DNA from: Lunularia cruciata | Taxonomy: Eukaryota; Streptophyta; Marchantiopsida; Lunulariales; Lunulariaceae | Direction: 5' to 3' | Length of the DNA: 64,000 nucleotides | Assembly (NCBI GenBank): GCA_948567375.1 | Contig: OX419761.1 | Location: 26,228,501-26,292,500 of the forward strand | Shown: piece by piece, positions 33,759-45,602 of the stretch | How the letters are laid out: each line of letters starts with the position of its first letter | How positions within the stretch are numbered: the first letter of the stretch is position 1 | Notes under the pieces: model-generated | What the model was told of the DNA's origin: nothing | Database searches by the model: none | What the model saw: only the letters and a program-made list of their open reading frames with translations | Position numbers and translations under genes: made by a program

Positions 33759-36700
33759 CTAGGGCATTGGACCAATCTGTAACAAATTGGTCCGATGTAA
33801 AGTAACTTCTGTCATGTACTTCCCTAATGCTAAACCTTCAACCTGTAAGAGAGTTGAGAAGTCACTACAAGTAATCTGATGTCTAACTCTAATCTGCATG
33901 TAACAAGTGCAATCAACAAACACATGATGCTCATCCTCAACTTTGCTCATAATACACAATTTGCTATCTGCTGCCAACGTCCTTGTTCTACTTCTAGTCT
34001 ATGAGAACTAGTTCTATATTGAGCAATAACATGTCTCAATGAAGTAGAAATCCTAGCCAAGAGATAATCTTGCTCACAATACACCAACATAGGATTTACA
34101 AACTGCTGATAGAACACCATCTTGGTACCGGGTTGCTGCCATAAGCGAAGTAAGAACTGCTCCTTGATCATCTCTAGAAGTGCAATAGGCTCCAATCTCC
34201 AATGTCGCTCAGAAACATTCCACCTTGTGGCCCATGCAATCAGATCTCTATACCAACCAATAGATAGAGTGGCACAGAAAGCTTGGTAGGGAAGTCTCTC
34301 ATGCTCCATGGACCTCACCTTAGTGGCATATGTGAGAGCCAAGAACAAAGCTTCAGCCTCAAGCGGTAAAAACCCTGTTTCAGCAAGCAGCAATACATAA
34401 GGAGTTTGAGTCCTCACTCCAAGTTCATCACACAAAAACAATTTTTGAACTTTCTCCACCTTTTGCCACCATGTCTTCTTAGTACCTAGACCCCAAATCT
34501 AAGCACCATAGAGAACCACCGGGTGCACAAGAGATCTGAACAACACCTTCTTCAACTCCCATGTGGTAAGGTGAGCAAGTCTAGAGCGGTTCATGAGTGA
34601 ATACAAAGCTCTAAAGCCTGCATTGATTCTCATCTTCACACAAGTGGACCAACTATAGTCATGAGAAAACTCAAGACCCAAGTACTTATAAGAAGAAACC
34701 TGCTCCAATTGCCGTCCATCAAAAAAGAAAGGTGTGACACCTTTAGAACCCACCACAATCACCTTGGACTTGTCAAGGTTCACCTCCATCTTTGTTTGAT
34801 TACAAAACAAGAGAAGAGAATCCAACAACTTCTGTAAACTTTGTGGATTGGTAGAGAGGAGCACTACATCATCCGCATATAGTAGTGCATGTATCATCAA
34901 AGAGCCAACCTGTACACCTGTAGCTCCAGCTTCCATAAGCACCCTCTCTAGATCATCGATGAAGATTCCAAACAATGTTGGAGATAGAGAGCAACCTTGG
35001 ATCACACCCATTGTGCTAAGGATATCTTCAGAGCTCAAAGATGAAAGTTTCACAACCACCTTCTCATACAGTCTAGAGATAGCACCAATCAGATCAGCTG
35101 AAGCACCAACTTGAGTGAGTCTCTCACTTAGAGATTTCCTAAGCACCTTATCAAAGGCCTTCCTGAAATCAATAAATGCAACATAGAGAGCTCTCCCAAC
35201 ACCTTTAGATTTCCACCACAAAACATGGAGTACCAATAGATGATCCAAAGTACTAAAGCCTGATCTGAAAACCGCTTGGCACTTAGCTCAGATTTTGTGC
35301 TTTTCAGCCCAAGTACTCAACCTAGACTCCAAAATTTGACCGTACAACTTGGCAAAGATACTACCCACTAGAATGGTACAATAATTGGTGACAATATCTC
35401 TCTGACCAGACTTGTGAATAGGAACTACCTTCTTGAAGCACCATCTATCAGGAAAGCCACACCTGATGGCCTCATTCAAGAGAGAAGTGAGTACTGAAAT
35501 CAGATGGCTACCACCCCACTTAAGTAGTTCAACACATAGTCCATCGAGGTCTTCGGCCTTACCATTGGCCAACTTCTTCAATTGGTAGTGGACATCAGCT
35601 TCAAAGATGGTGAGAGCAGATCTAAGGCAAGGTGCCATGCTTGGAGCATCAGGGTAAAAGTATAGATCCTTCACATATTCACAAAGCTCATTCACGTCCA
35701 GCAATGGAGATGGAGATCTGATGGTTACCTTCTGCCAAAAAGCCTTGGGATTGCTCCTCAATTCAACGCTCAACTCAACCCCCTTGAGTCTCAAGAATGC
35801 TCACTTCTTGCAGTTCACCAACTTTCTATAAGAGACAAAAGCTTGATTTTGTGCAATCTGATCAAGAGACCTATCCATAGCTTTGATCCTTGCCAATTTA
35901 CAGTCAACATCAAACCACCTATTGCAAGGGAGACCAAGTCTCTTCCTGTGAGAACCTCGTGGAAAGAGAGTTGTTGATGTAGATTGAAGAAGTTCAACCA
36001 ACTGATCACTACGTTGTTGAAAATCAGAACTCCACTCCATAGAGCTCAATTTCTCATGGATAGCTTGTTGATACAAATCTCGCTTGTGAAAATCAAGATG
36101 GAGTTTCCCTCTAAAGGCATGGTCAATAGGTTATGTGGTTCTATTGAGGCAAGAAAGAAGGATGACACAAGATAAAGGTGCATGGTCAGATTCAGGTTGA
36201 GGATCTAAAACAACAAAATCTAAGACAATGTGTATATCACTGGGTGAGGTGAGCATATAATCTACAATGTTGGATCCACCAGAAGCAAAGCATGTGCTCT
36301 ACAAGTTTCTGGAAATTGAGAAAGGCCATTCAAGATCTTCAAGCTACAATTGGTACCAAAGCTCAAAAAGTGTTCACTCATGGAGTTGGATATGAGATCT
36401 TTGGAAGAGTGGTACCAAGTACTAGAATGATCTATCAAGCTATGGAAAGGGTCATTCTCAAGGTCACTAAACTCAGGAATCTGAGAGGTTTGGATCCTAG
36501 TATTGAAATCACCAAGGATAAATACTGCACCTTAACTTTGAAATTCCAACACATCCTTTGTCAAGGAGTGGAAAGGCTGCATGGTGTTGAGAGATCCGCT
36601 TGAATAGATTGGTGATGTCAATGGGGCAAAGTAACAAACAGCAAGGAAGCAAGGTGTAGCAACTCCTCCAATCCTCAGCCATTGGTATTGTCCACTTGAG

Positions 36701-36972
36701 TCTTGACCTATCAAAGAGACTGATTTTTCAAAACCAAATCTGACGTAAGTAGCAATACCTCCAAAGCCCCTTCCTTTGTGCTGCCTCCGATTGTTCCAAG
36801 TTGAACCAACAAGAATGAAACCGTCAATGTCTTGAATGGTGTTTCCTTCATGTTCCCATGTCTCCACAAGATTGATCAGATCAGCATCATCCCACACAGG
36901 TTTACCGCTTGAGTACTTGGTATGTGTGAGACCATGAGCATTCCAAAACAACACTCTAAGGGTCTGGAATTG
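33759..36972 (-). pseudogene. ORF2 of copy B1, several stops
   Basis: Starting with QFQTLRVLFWNAHG (no AUG), the endonuclease is read to about 36532. The stretch 36076-36531 has frame changes that destroy the GDFN region. The linker and RT follow in segments 36076-35801, 35794-35288, 35248-34499 and 34459-33947. Stops include TGA in place of the Arg codon in KHKIRAKC at about 35287 (CGA to TGA). The YADD motif near 34880 and the GCSLSPTLF motif are intact. The Cys/His motif spans a frame change near 33960. Function would be as for other ORF2 copies; this one is dead. Confidence 0.85.
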
Positions 36973-37812
36973 CTATGCGGTAGTTGAAAACTTCCTTTGG
37001 GTGATCACAGCTCTATTGTCTCTCAAGAATGCAACAAAACCTGCTTGTTGAGCCTCCTTCACTTTTGCTAATTTTCCCTTCTTTGCTTGCCATTGGAGAG
37101 GTGTGAGATCAGGGTCCAACCAAATACGCCGCCCCTTCAGTATAGCCTTGTTATCCATCACTGCATTCCTTTGAGTTTCTGAACCAAACCTCACCAAAAT
37201 GCTTCTTGTTTGTGCACCTTGTTGTCCCAATCTATATGCTTGCAAAATCTGAGGATCATGGACTCTCAAAGAATTAGCAATAAACTCACACACTATGGCC
37301 TTGGTGTCTTCCTTCTCAGTCTCTGGCAAACTTGAAATTCTCAAGTTCTTCATCCTGACCAATTGGTTCTCCTTCTCAACCTCATGCTCTTGCAAGCAAG
37401 AGATTTGAGCCACCTTAGTAGCTTCAGCATAAGACTTCATCTTCACTTCTAATGTGTCCACAATCTGTTGGAGCCCTCCGCCTTGTGTAGCAATATCGTT
37501 GGCTTGTGCTCCCAAGGAAGCAACTTTCTCGGTAGCATCAACCATCCCCTTGGTTGATGTTAACAGAGAAATAAAACTCTTCTTGAGGTCTTGAATCTCT
37601 TGGTTGACTAGGTTCAAAGACTCTTTGACACTACTGATCTCAACCTTTACAAATTCCATATCAGTCATGAGAGTACTCATGCACTGGGACATAGGTGCCA
37701 TGAAGCTTCTAAGGTCCTTGTGGAAATCATTTGCTTTCCTATACATTTCAGCTAATTGTTGTTGCTTCATGGCTATATCAGCAATGTCTTTCACCATCTT
37801 GGAATCCTCCAT
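36973..37812 (-). CDS. LINE-B ORF1 protein, intact (279 aa)
   Basis: The frame is the same length as the A-type ORF1. The ATG at 37812 gives MEDSKMVKDIADIAMKQQQ, differing from A mainly in the coiled coil (VEISSVKESLNLVNQEIQDL). The RRM (VRMKNLRISSLP, SILVRFGSETQR) and C-terminal domain (WLDPDLTPLQWQAKK) are nearly identical to A. The open frame extends four codons further upstream, but the Met at 37812 matches the B2 copy at 63771. It ends in UAG, in phase with ORF2. It probably binds RNA as a coiled-coil oligomer. Confidence 0.87.
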   Translation of the reverse strand: MEDSKMVKDIADIAMKQQQLAEMYRKANDFHKDLRSFMAPMSQCMSTLMTDMEFVKVEISSVKESLNLVNQEIQDLKKSFISLLTSTKGMVDATEKVASLGAQANDIATQGGGLQQIVDTLEVKMKSYAEATKVAQISCLQEHEVEKENQLVRMKNLRISSLPETEKEDTKAIVCEFIANSLRVHDPQILQAYRLGQQGAQTRSILVRFGSETQRNAVMDNKAILKGRRIWLDPDLTPLQWQAKKGKLAKVKEAQQAGFVAFLRDNRAVITQRKFSTTA

Positions 37813-37984
37813 TGTGGCAATCACTTATCACTCACAATCAATCTGGAAGTTTTACTTCCAACACCAAAAATTTAGGATTTTCAGGTAGGTAGCACTACTG
37901 TTTTACAATTGTAAACACTATTAGGCTGGTGTTGAAGTAAAGACCTTGAAAAGCTGATTCTAATGAGATAAGAATCATCTCATT

Positions 37985-39226
37985 TGAATATGTGAGTGCA
38001 AAGATACTCTCTTTCAAATTGGCAGTGCACAAAGATACCAAAGGCTGCGAAATTTGAGGTACCTAGAGCTTCTAATCTGTGACCTAACCTGTAGTAATCA
38101 ATTTCCAGTCTCAAGGTCTGAGGGAGCTGATTCTAAATACACAAAGATCACTTCATTTGGATCATTGAGTACAAAGATACAATAGCTTGAATTTGCACTT
38201 CACAATGTTATGATGTCCAAAGAGTCACAGATTTCAAACTGTCACAAGTTCCTTATCTGACCTTCAATGTCTACAAATCAGACCTCAATAGAAACCTTGC
38301 ACAATGCTCGTTCTATTGCCACAAAAACCACTTGATTTGGACCTATAAGTACAGAGAAATCCTCCTTCACATGTGCAGATTTTAACACCATGTAGTTGCA
38401 AGTGCTATAGTGAAACAAATGGTCATATCATCTGCGTTGGATATCCAAATCTTTCAAGTATAGACTCAATAGAAAGCTTATGACCATGTGGTTCTTATGA
38501 TACAAGAATCAACTGAATTGGATCTATTATTGAGGAGAACTTGCACTGCAAAGTTGGTACTCCAAACACCAAGATGCACAAGATGTGACAGAATGAGAAT
38601 TACCACCACTGCTTGCTCAGACCTCCATGTGCTGCGAGCTTGGCCTTGAAAGAGAGCTTGTAACTCACAGATTCTGATGCAGCAATTTTCACTGGATTTG
38701 CACTTGTGACCACAGAGCAATAGCCTTCCCAATTCTCGCACAATAACAAGGACTACTCAAAATTGTCTCAGAATTGAAAAATTCAGATCTCACTGAGTAT
38801 TGATCCAAACTGGACAAGCTTTACCTTGAAGGAAAGCTCTCAATATAGAGCTTCCAATGAGACTTCAATCACTCTATTTGCCGAAGTGTTGGCAGAGATA
38901 CGTATAGTCAATCGAATTTATAGTCCAAACCCTAAAATCTGCCAAAGATGACAGAATTCGAATCCTTGTAACTCTCTGCACAGATGTGGGGTTTTAGCAA
39001 GCTTGCACTCAATCTAAAGAGCTCTTCAAGGCGCATCCATTGCCATAGAAATCACTCCATTTGGACTTCTGATGATGAAGAAACGATCTCTTAAGTATTG
39101 AACCTATGACAAAAAATTCAAGCACTCATAACTTTCGCCACAAAGCTCAGAATGGTGCAATCTTGGTGTGCATGGAAAGCTCTTGGCAAGGCGCTCCAAA
39201 AAAAGACCAAAATCGAAAGATTTGGA
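37985..39226 (-). repeat. LINE-B 5'UTR: eight monomers of about 180 bp
   Basis: The boxes (complement of TCCAAAT) occur at about 39226, 39065, 38882, 38702, 38522, 38341, 38161 and 37985. The first interval is about 160 and the others 175-183. A telo-box lies at 38928-38938. The same array in plus orientation is at 62365-63598. Confidence 0.85.
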
Positions 39227-39651
39227 TGAGCAAGTGCTGAGATATGATTATCTGAATTTTCGGGAAAATCTCCTCTCTCAAACTTTCAAAAATCTCACTG
39301 TTTATGAACCTAGTCGTACAATCACTACAAGTAATCTGATGTCTCACTTTAATCTGCATGTAACAAGGGCAATCAACAAACACATGATGCTCATCCTCAA
39401 CTTTGCTCATAGTACACAATTTGCAAAATCAAATCTGAGCACCATAGAGAACCACCGGCTGCACAAGAGATCTGAACAACACCTTTTCCAACTCCCATGT
39501 GGTAAGATGAGCAAGTCTAGAGCGATGAGTGAATACAAAGCTCTAAAACCTGCATTGATTCTCATCTTCACACAAGTAGACCAACTATAGTCATGAGAAA
39601 ACTCAAGGCCCAAGTACTTATAAGAAGGAACCTCTTCCAATTGCTGTTCAG

Positions 39652-41106
39652 AGAGCTCTCTTTGTTGCATTTATTGATTTCAGGAAGGCCTTTGATAAGG
39701 TGCTTAGGAAATCATTAAGTGAGAGACTCATGGAAGTTGGTGTTTCAGCCGATCTGATTGGTGCTATCTCTAGACTCTATGAGAAGGTGGTTGTGAAACT
39801 TTCATCTTTGAGCTCTCAAGATGTCCTTAGCACAATGGGTGTGATTCAAGGTTGCTCTCTATCCCCAACATTGTTTGGAATCTTCATCGATGATCTAGAG
39901 AGGGTGCTCATGGAAGCTGGAGCTACAGGTGTACAAGTTAGCTCTTTGATGATACATGCACTACTGTATGCGGATGATGTAGTGCTCCTCTCACCCAATC
40001 CACAAAGTTTACAGAAGTTGTTGGATTCTCTTCTCTTGTTTTGCAATCAAACAAAGATGGAGGTGAACCTTGACAAGTCCAAGGTGATGGTGGTGGGTTC
40101 TAAAGGTGTCACACCTTTCTTTTTCGACGGACAGCAATTGGAGCAGGTTTCTTCTTACAAGTACTTGGGCCTTGAGTTTTCTCATGACTATAGTTGGTCT
40201 ACTTGTGTGAAGATGAGAATCAATGCAGGCTTTAGAGCTTTGTATTCACTCATGAATCGCTCTAGACTTGCTCACCTTACCACATGGGAGTTGAAGAAGG
40301 TGCTGTTCAGATCTCTTGTGCAGCCGGTGGTTCTCTATGGTGCTCAGATTTGGGGTCCAGGTACTAAGAAGACATGGTGGCAAAAGGTGGAGAAAGTTCA
40401 GAAATTGTTTTTGTGTGATGAACTTGGGGTGAGGACTCAAACTCCTTATGTATTGCTGCTTGCTGAAACCGGGTTTTTGCCTCTTGAGGCTGAAGCTTTG
40501 TTTTTAGCTATCATATATGCCACTAAGGTGAGGTCCATAGAGCATGAGAGACTTCCCTACCAAGCTTTTTGTGCCACTCTATCTGTCGGTTGGTATACAG
40601 ATCTGGTTGCATGGGCCACCAGGTGGAATGTTTGTGAGCGACATTGGAAGTTGGAGCCTATTGCACTACGAGAAGTGATCAAGGAGCAGTTTTTACTTCA
40701 CTTATGGCAGCAACCCGGTACCAAGATGGTGTTCTATCAGCAGTTTGTAAATCCTATGTTGGTGTATTGTGAGCAAGATTATCTCTTGGCTAGGATTTCT
40801 ACTTCACTTAGACATGTTATCGCTCAATATAGAACTAGTTCTCATAGACTAGAAGTAGAACAAGGACGTTGGCAGCAGATAGAGCACTCCATGCGACTTT
40901 GCAAATTGTGTATTATGAGCAAAGTTGAGGATGAGCATCATGTGTTGATTGTTTGCCCTTGTTACATGCAGATTAGAGTTAGACATCAGATTACTTGTAG
41001 TGATTTCTCAACTCTCTTACAAGTTGAAGCTTTAGCGTTAGGGAAGTACATGACCGAGGTTAGTTTACATCGGACCAATTTGTTACAGATTGGTCAGATG
41101 CCCTAG
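39652..41106 (+). CDS. LINE-B ORF2 C-terminal fragment, open (RT core to end)
   Basis: The frame is uninterrupted from the RT motif AFIDFRKAF through GVIQGCSLSPTLFGIFIDD, YADD (39967-39978) and YKYLGLEFSHDYSW. It continues to the C-terminal CKLC...EDEHHV...C motif and ends LLQIGQMP. It lacks the endonuclease and the first RT motifs, so it cannot act alone. Unlike the sister copy at 26965-30209 it has no frameshift at the FLAIIYATK position. Whether it is transcribed is unknown. Confidence 0.8.
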   Translation, partial: RALFVAFIDFRKAFDKVLRKSLSERLMEVGVSADLIGAISRLYEKVVVKLSSLSSQDVLSTMGVIQGCSLSPTLFGIFIDDLERVLMEAGATGVQVSSLMIHALLYADDVVLLSPNPQSLQKLLDSLLLFCNQTKMEVNLDKSKVMVVGSKGVTPFFFDGQQLEQVSSYKYLGLEFSHDYSWSTCVKMRINAGFRALYSLMNRSRLAHLTTWELKKVLFRSLVQPVVLYGAQIWGPGTKKTWWQKVEKVQKLFLCDELGVRTQTPYVLLLAETGFLPLEAEALFLAIIYATKVRSIEHERLPYQAFCATLSVGWYTDLVAWATRWNVCERHWKLEPIALREVIKEQFLLHLWQQPGTKMVFYQQFVNPMLVYCEQDYLLARISTSLRHVIAQYRTSSHRLEVEQGRWQQIEHSMRLCKLCIMSKVEDEHHVLIVCPCYMQIRVRHQITCSDFSTLLQVEALALGKYMTEVSLHRTNLLQIGQMP

Positions 41107-41206
41107 GCCCTTGCCTAGGCTCACATTTCATGTGTTTTGTATTGTGTTTCCAGCCTTTTGACTCTTTGGGTCTTTCAGGCTTTATATTTCATTGTTTCAT
41201 TGTTCA
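39652..41206 (+). mobile_element. Nested LINE-B insertion, 5'-truncated, very young
   Basis: The insertion starts at GAGAGCTCTC in RT codons (RALFVAFIDFRKAF) and runs without a lesion to the ORF2 stop at 41104-41106, the 3'UTR and the tail. By eye it differs from 28655-30209 at only a handful of positions over 1.5 kb. Confidence 0.88.
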
Positions 41207-42950
41207 TCAAAAAAGAAAGGTGTGACACCTTTACAACCCACCACAATCACCTTGGACTTGTCAAGGTTCACCTCCATCTTTGTTTGATTGCAAAAGCAAA
41301 GTAGAGAATCCAACAGCTTCTGTAAACTTTGTGGATTTGTGGAGAAAAGCACTACATCATCTACATAAAGGAGTGCATGTATAATCAATGAGCCAACCTG
41401 TACACCTGTAGCTCCAGCTTCCATGAGTAGACTCTCTAGATCTTCGATGAACATTCCGAACAGAGTTAGAGATAGAGAGCAGCCTTGGATCACACCCATT
41501 GTGCTAAGGACATCTTGAGAGCTCAAAGATGAAAGTTTCAAAATCACTTTCTCATAGAGTCTAGAGATAGCACCAATCAGATCAGTTGAAACACCCACTT
41601 GAATGAGTCTCTCACTTAGAGATTTCCTGAGCACCTTATCAAAGGCCTTCTTGAAATCAATAAAGGCAACATAGAGAGCTGTTCCAACACCCTTGGATTT
41701 CCACCACAAAACATGGAGTGGTCAATAGGTGGTCCAAACTACTAAAGCCTGATCTGAAACCAGCTTGGCATTTAGCTCAAATTTTGTGCTTTTGAGCTCA
41801 AGTGCTCAACCTTGACTCCAAAAATTGACCATCCAACTTGGCAAAGACACTACCAACGAGTATGGTACGGTAATTGGTGATTATATCTCTTTGGCCAGAC
41901 TTGTGAATAGGAACTTCCTTCTTGACGCACCATCTATCAGGAAAGCCACACTTGATTGCCTCATTCAAATGAGAAGTGACTACTGAAATCAGTTGGCTAC
42001 CGCCCCACTTCAGAAGTTCAACACATAGTCCATCAAGGTCTTCAACCTTACCATTGGCCAACTTCTTCAATTGGTACTTGACATCAGCTTCAGAGATGGT
42101 GAGAGTAGATCCAAGGCAAGGTGCCATGCTTGGAGCATTAGGGAAAAAGTACAGATCCTTCACATAGTCACAAAGCTCATTCAGTTCTACCAATGGAGAT
42201 GGAGATCTGATGGTTACCTTCTTCCAAAAAGCCTTGGGATTGCTCCTCAATTCAGTGCTCAACTCAACCCCCTTGAGTCTAAAAAATGCTCGCTTTTTGC
42301 ACTTCACCAAGTTTCTCTATGAAACAAAGGCCTGATTTTGTGCAATCTGATCAAGAGACCTATCCATAGCTTTGATCCTTGCTCTTTTGCATTCAGCATC
42401 ATGGATTTCTCTGTACTTATAGGTCCAAATCAAGTGGTTTTTGTGGCAATAGAACAAGCACTATGCAAGGTTTCCTTTGAGCTTTGATTTGTTGCAATTG
42501 GAGATCAGACAAGGAAGTTGTGACAATTTGAGATCTGTGACTCTTTGTACATCACAACATTGTGAAGTGCAAATTCAGACCATTGTATCTTTGTACTCAA
42601 TGATCCAAATGAATTGATCTTTGTGTCATTAGAATCAGCTCAGTCAAGCCTTTACATTGAAAATTTATTGACAGAGTTTAGAGGATAGATTTGGAGCTCT
42701 GGGTACCCCAATTTTTGCAGCCTTTGGTAGCTTTGTGCACCACTGATTTGGAATGTAATAGCTTTACATTCACATGTCCATTTGAGGTGATTCTTATCTC
42801 ATTAGAACCAACTTCTCCAGTTCCTTCTTTCAATACCTAGCTAGTAGTACTTAGTGATGTAAAATCACAGCTAAGTTACCTTGAAAATCTTGAAGTTTTG
42901 GTGTTGGAAGTAAAACTTCTAGATTTATTGTGAGTGATTAGTGATTGGCA

Positions 42951-44267
42951 TATCTAAAGGTGTTGGGAGAGCTCTCTATGTTGCATTTATTGATTTTAGG
43001 AAGGCCTTTGATAAGGTGCTTAGGAAATCTCTAAGTGAGAGACTCTCTCAAGTTGGTGTTTCAGCTGATCTGATTGGTGCTATCTCTAGACTCTATGAGA
43101 AGGTGGTTGTGAAACTTTCATCTTTGAGCTCTCAAGATATCCTTAGCACAATGGGTGTGATCCAAGGTTGCTCTCTATCTCCAACATTGTTTGGAATCTT
43201 CATCGATGATCTAGAGAGGGTGCTGATGGAAGCTGGAGCTACAGGTGTACAGGTTGGCTCTTTGATGATACATGCACTACTATATGCGGATGATGTAGTG
43301 CTCCTCTCTACCAATCCACAAAGTTTACAGAAGTTGTTGGATTCTCTTCTCTTGTTTTGCAATCAAACAAAGATGGAGGTGAACCTTGACAAGTCCAAGG
43401 TGATTGTGGTGGGTTCTAAAGGTGTCACACCTTTCTTTTTTGATGGGCAGCAATTGGAGCAGGTTTCTTCTTACAAGTACTTGGGTCTTGAGTTTTCTCA
43501 TGACTATAGTTGGTCCACTTGTGTGAAGATGAGAATCAATGCAGGCTTTAGAGCTTTGTATTCACTCATGAACCGCTCTAGACTTACCACATGGGAGTTG
43601 AAGAAGGTGTTGTTCAGATCTCTTGTGCAGCCAGTGGTTCTCTATGGTGCTCAGATTTGGGGTCCAAGTACTAAGAAGACATGGTGGCAAAAGGTGGAGA
43701 AAGTTCAGAAATTGTTTTTGTGTGATGAACTTGGAGTGAGGACTCAAACTCCTTATGTATTGTTGCTTGCTGAAACAGGGTTTTTACCGCTTGAGGCTGA
43801 AGCTTTGTTCTTGGCTCTCACATATGCCACTAAGGTGAGGTCCATGGAGCATGAGAGACTTCCCTACCAAGCTTTTTGTGCCACTCTATCTGTCGGTTGG
43901 TATACAGATCTGATTGCATGGGCCACAAGGTGGAATGTTTCTGAGCGACATTGGAGATTGGAGCCTATAGCACTTCGAGAGGTGATCAAGGAGCAGTTCT
44001 TACTTTGCTTATGGCAGCAACCCGGTACCAAGATGGTGTTCTATCAGCAGTTTGTAAATCCTATGTTGGTGTATTATGAGCAAAGTTGAGGATGAGCATC
44101 ATGTGTTTGTTGATTGCCCTTGTTACATGCAGATTAGAGTTAGACATCAGATTACTTGCAGTGACTTCTCAACTCTCTTACAGATTGAAGCTTTAGCATT
44201 AGGGAAGTACATGACTAAAGTTACTTTACATCGGACCAATTTGTTACAAATTGGTCCGATGCCCTAG
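42951..44267 (+). pseudogene. LINE-B ORF2 C-terminal part with deletions
   Basis: RT motifs from VAFIDFRKAFDKV to YADD are intact. The deletion at 44072 shifts the frame into YEQS-stop, and the Cys/His motif region continues in another frame at 44076-44267. Not functional. Confidence 0.85.
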
Positions 44268-44279
44268 GCCCTTACCTAG
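44229..44279 (+). promoter_or_regulatory. 3' hairpin pair, perfect first stem
   Basis: CATCGGACCAATTTG-TTA and its exact complement form a 15-bp stem at 44229-44261. The following CCTAGGC...CCTAGG pair has one base changed near its loop (CCCTTACC). Confidence 0.65.
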
Positions 44280-44365
44280 GCTCACATTTCATGTGTTTTG
44301 TATTGTGTTTCCAGCCTTTTGACTCTTTGGGTCTTTCGGGCTTTATATTTCATTGTTTCATTGTT

Positions 44366-45004
44366 TCATTGTTTCATGTACTTCCCTAATGCTAAAGCTT
44401 CAACCTGTAAGAGAGTTGAGAAGTCACTACAAATAATCTGATGTTTAACTCTAATCTGCATGTAACAAGGGCAATCAACAAACACATGATGCTCATCCTC
44501 AACTTTGCTCATAATACACAATTTGCAAAGTCGCATGGAGTGCTCTATCTGCTGCCAACGTCCTTGTTCTACTTCTAGTCTATGAGAACTAGTTCTGTAT
44601 TGAGCGATAACATGTCTCAATGAATCAGCAATAAACTCACATACTATGGCCTTGGTGTCTTCCTTCTCAGTCTCTGGCAAACCTGAAATTCTCAAGTTCT
44701 TCATTCTGACCAATTGGTTCTCCTTCTCAACCTCATGCTCTTGCAAGCAAGAGATTTGAGCCACCTTAGTAGCTTCAGCATAAGACTTCATCTTCACTTC
44801 TAATGTGTCCACAATCTGTTGGAGCCCTCCGCCTTGTGTAGCAATATCGTTGGCTTGTGCTCCCAAGGAAGCAACTTTCTCGGTAGCATCAACCATCCCC
44901 TTGATTGATGTTAACAAAGAGAATAGTGATTTCTCAACTCTCTTACAAGATGAAGCTTTAGCGTTAGGGAAGTACATGACCGAGGTTAGTTTACATCGGA
45001 CCAA
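44366..45004 (-). pseudogene. In-frame chimera of LINE ORF1 and ORF2 C-terminus
   Basis: Reading the minus strand, an ORF1 segment (SLLTSIKGMVDATEK to FIADSLR) passes without a frame break into ORF2 (SLRHVIAQYRTSSHR) and on through LCKLC...HH...C. The join falls exactly on the shared Ser-Leu-Arg codons at about 44620. The first 20 codons come from an oppositely oriented 3' fragment. The 212-codon frame joins part of the coiled coil and half of the RRM to the C-terminal Cys/His motif. It is probably an accident of recombination at a microhomology; expression is unknown. Confidence 0.7.
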
Positions 45005-45133
45005 TTTGTTACAGATTGGTCAGATGCCCTAGGCCCTTGCCTAGGCTCACATTTCATGTGTTTTGTATTGTGTTTCTAGCCTTTTGACTCTTTGGGTCTT
45101 TCAGGCTTTATATTTCATTGTTTCATTGTTTCA
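44930..45133 (+). mobile_element. LINE 3'-end fragment
   Basis: Last ORF2 codons (from DFSTLLQ), hairpin region, 3'UTR and TTTCATTG tail. It is wedged between an inverted ORF1 piece and an inverted ORF2 piece. Confidence 0.8.
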
Positions 45134-45602
45134 ATACACAATTTGCAAAGTCGCATGGAGTGCTCTATCTGCTGCCAACGTCCTTGTTCTACTTCTAGTC
45201 TATGAGAACTAGTTCTATATTGAGCGATAACATGTCTCAATGAAGTAGAAATCCTAGCCAAGAGATAATCTTGCTCACAATACACCAACATAGGATTTAC
45301 AAACTGCTGATAGAACACCATCTTGGTACCGGGTTGCTGCCATAAGCGAAGTAAAAACAATGAACAATGAACAATGAAATATAAAGCCCAAAAGACCCAA
45401 AGAGTCAAAAGGCTGGAAACACAATACAAAACACATGAAATGTGAGCCTAGGCAAGGGCCTAGGGCATCGGACCAAAAACTGCTCCTTGATCACCTCTCG
45501 AAGTGCAATAGGCTCCAATCTCCAATGTCGCTCAGAAACATTCCACCTTGTGGCCCATGCAATCAGATCTGTATACCAACTGACAGATAGAGTGGCACAA
45601 AA
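45134..45602 (-). mobile_element. LINE ORF2 C-terminal piece, inverted, with a 3'UTR insertion
   Basis: The Cys/His motif to FLLRLW region (45134-45350) is interrupted by a same-orientation LINE 3' tip (about 45355-45474, with its tail of TTCATTG units). It then continues 45475-45602 (KEQFL back to WYTDL). The bases AAAAAC occur on both sides (45352 and 45475) and fit a short target duplication. Confidence 0.75.

Larger units (their letters stand above)
33654..39305 (-). mobile_element. Copy B1: full-length LINE-B, about 5.65 kb
   Basis: On the minus strand the order is 5'UTR (about 39305-37813), ORF1 (37812-36973), in-phase UAG, ORF2 (36972-33759), 3'UTR and tail to 33654. All parts are present in one piece without nested insertions. 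The 5'UTR boxes lie at about 39226, 39065, 38882, then every 180 bp down to about 37985. Several stops inactivate ORF2. This is the reference for subfamily B. Confidence 0.88.
39306..42404 (-). mobile_element. LINE-A ORF2 copy, inverted, split by a nested insertion
   Basis: The pieces 39318-39651 and 41207-42404 join in order. The left piece ends at AATTGCTGTTCA and the right piece resumes at TGTTCATCAAAAAAG, with a 6-bp duplication TGTTCA flanking the plus-strand insertion 39652-41206. The left piece has an internal deletion near 39427 that joins the Cys/His motif region to VLYGAQI codons. The right piece covers RT to linker and carries TGA for the KHKIRAKC Arg codon at about 41775 and YVDD for YADD. 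Confidence 0.8.
42405..44375 (+). mobile_element. LINE-B copy: 5'UTR end fused to RT (internal deletion)
   Basis: 42405-42950 is the last three monomers of a B 5'UTR (boxes at about 42425, 42605, 42780). It ends at GTGATTGGCA, just where ORF1 would begin, and jumps to ORF2 RT codons at 42951. ORF2 is open to 44089, missing four codons (LAHL) after NRSR near 43585. A deletion between two GTGTATT words near 44072 removes about 150 bp. The 3'UTR and four tail units end at about 44375. Confidence 0.85.
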
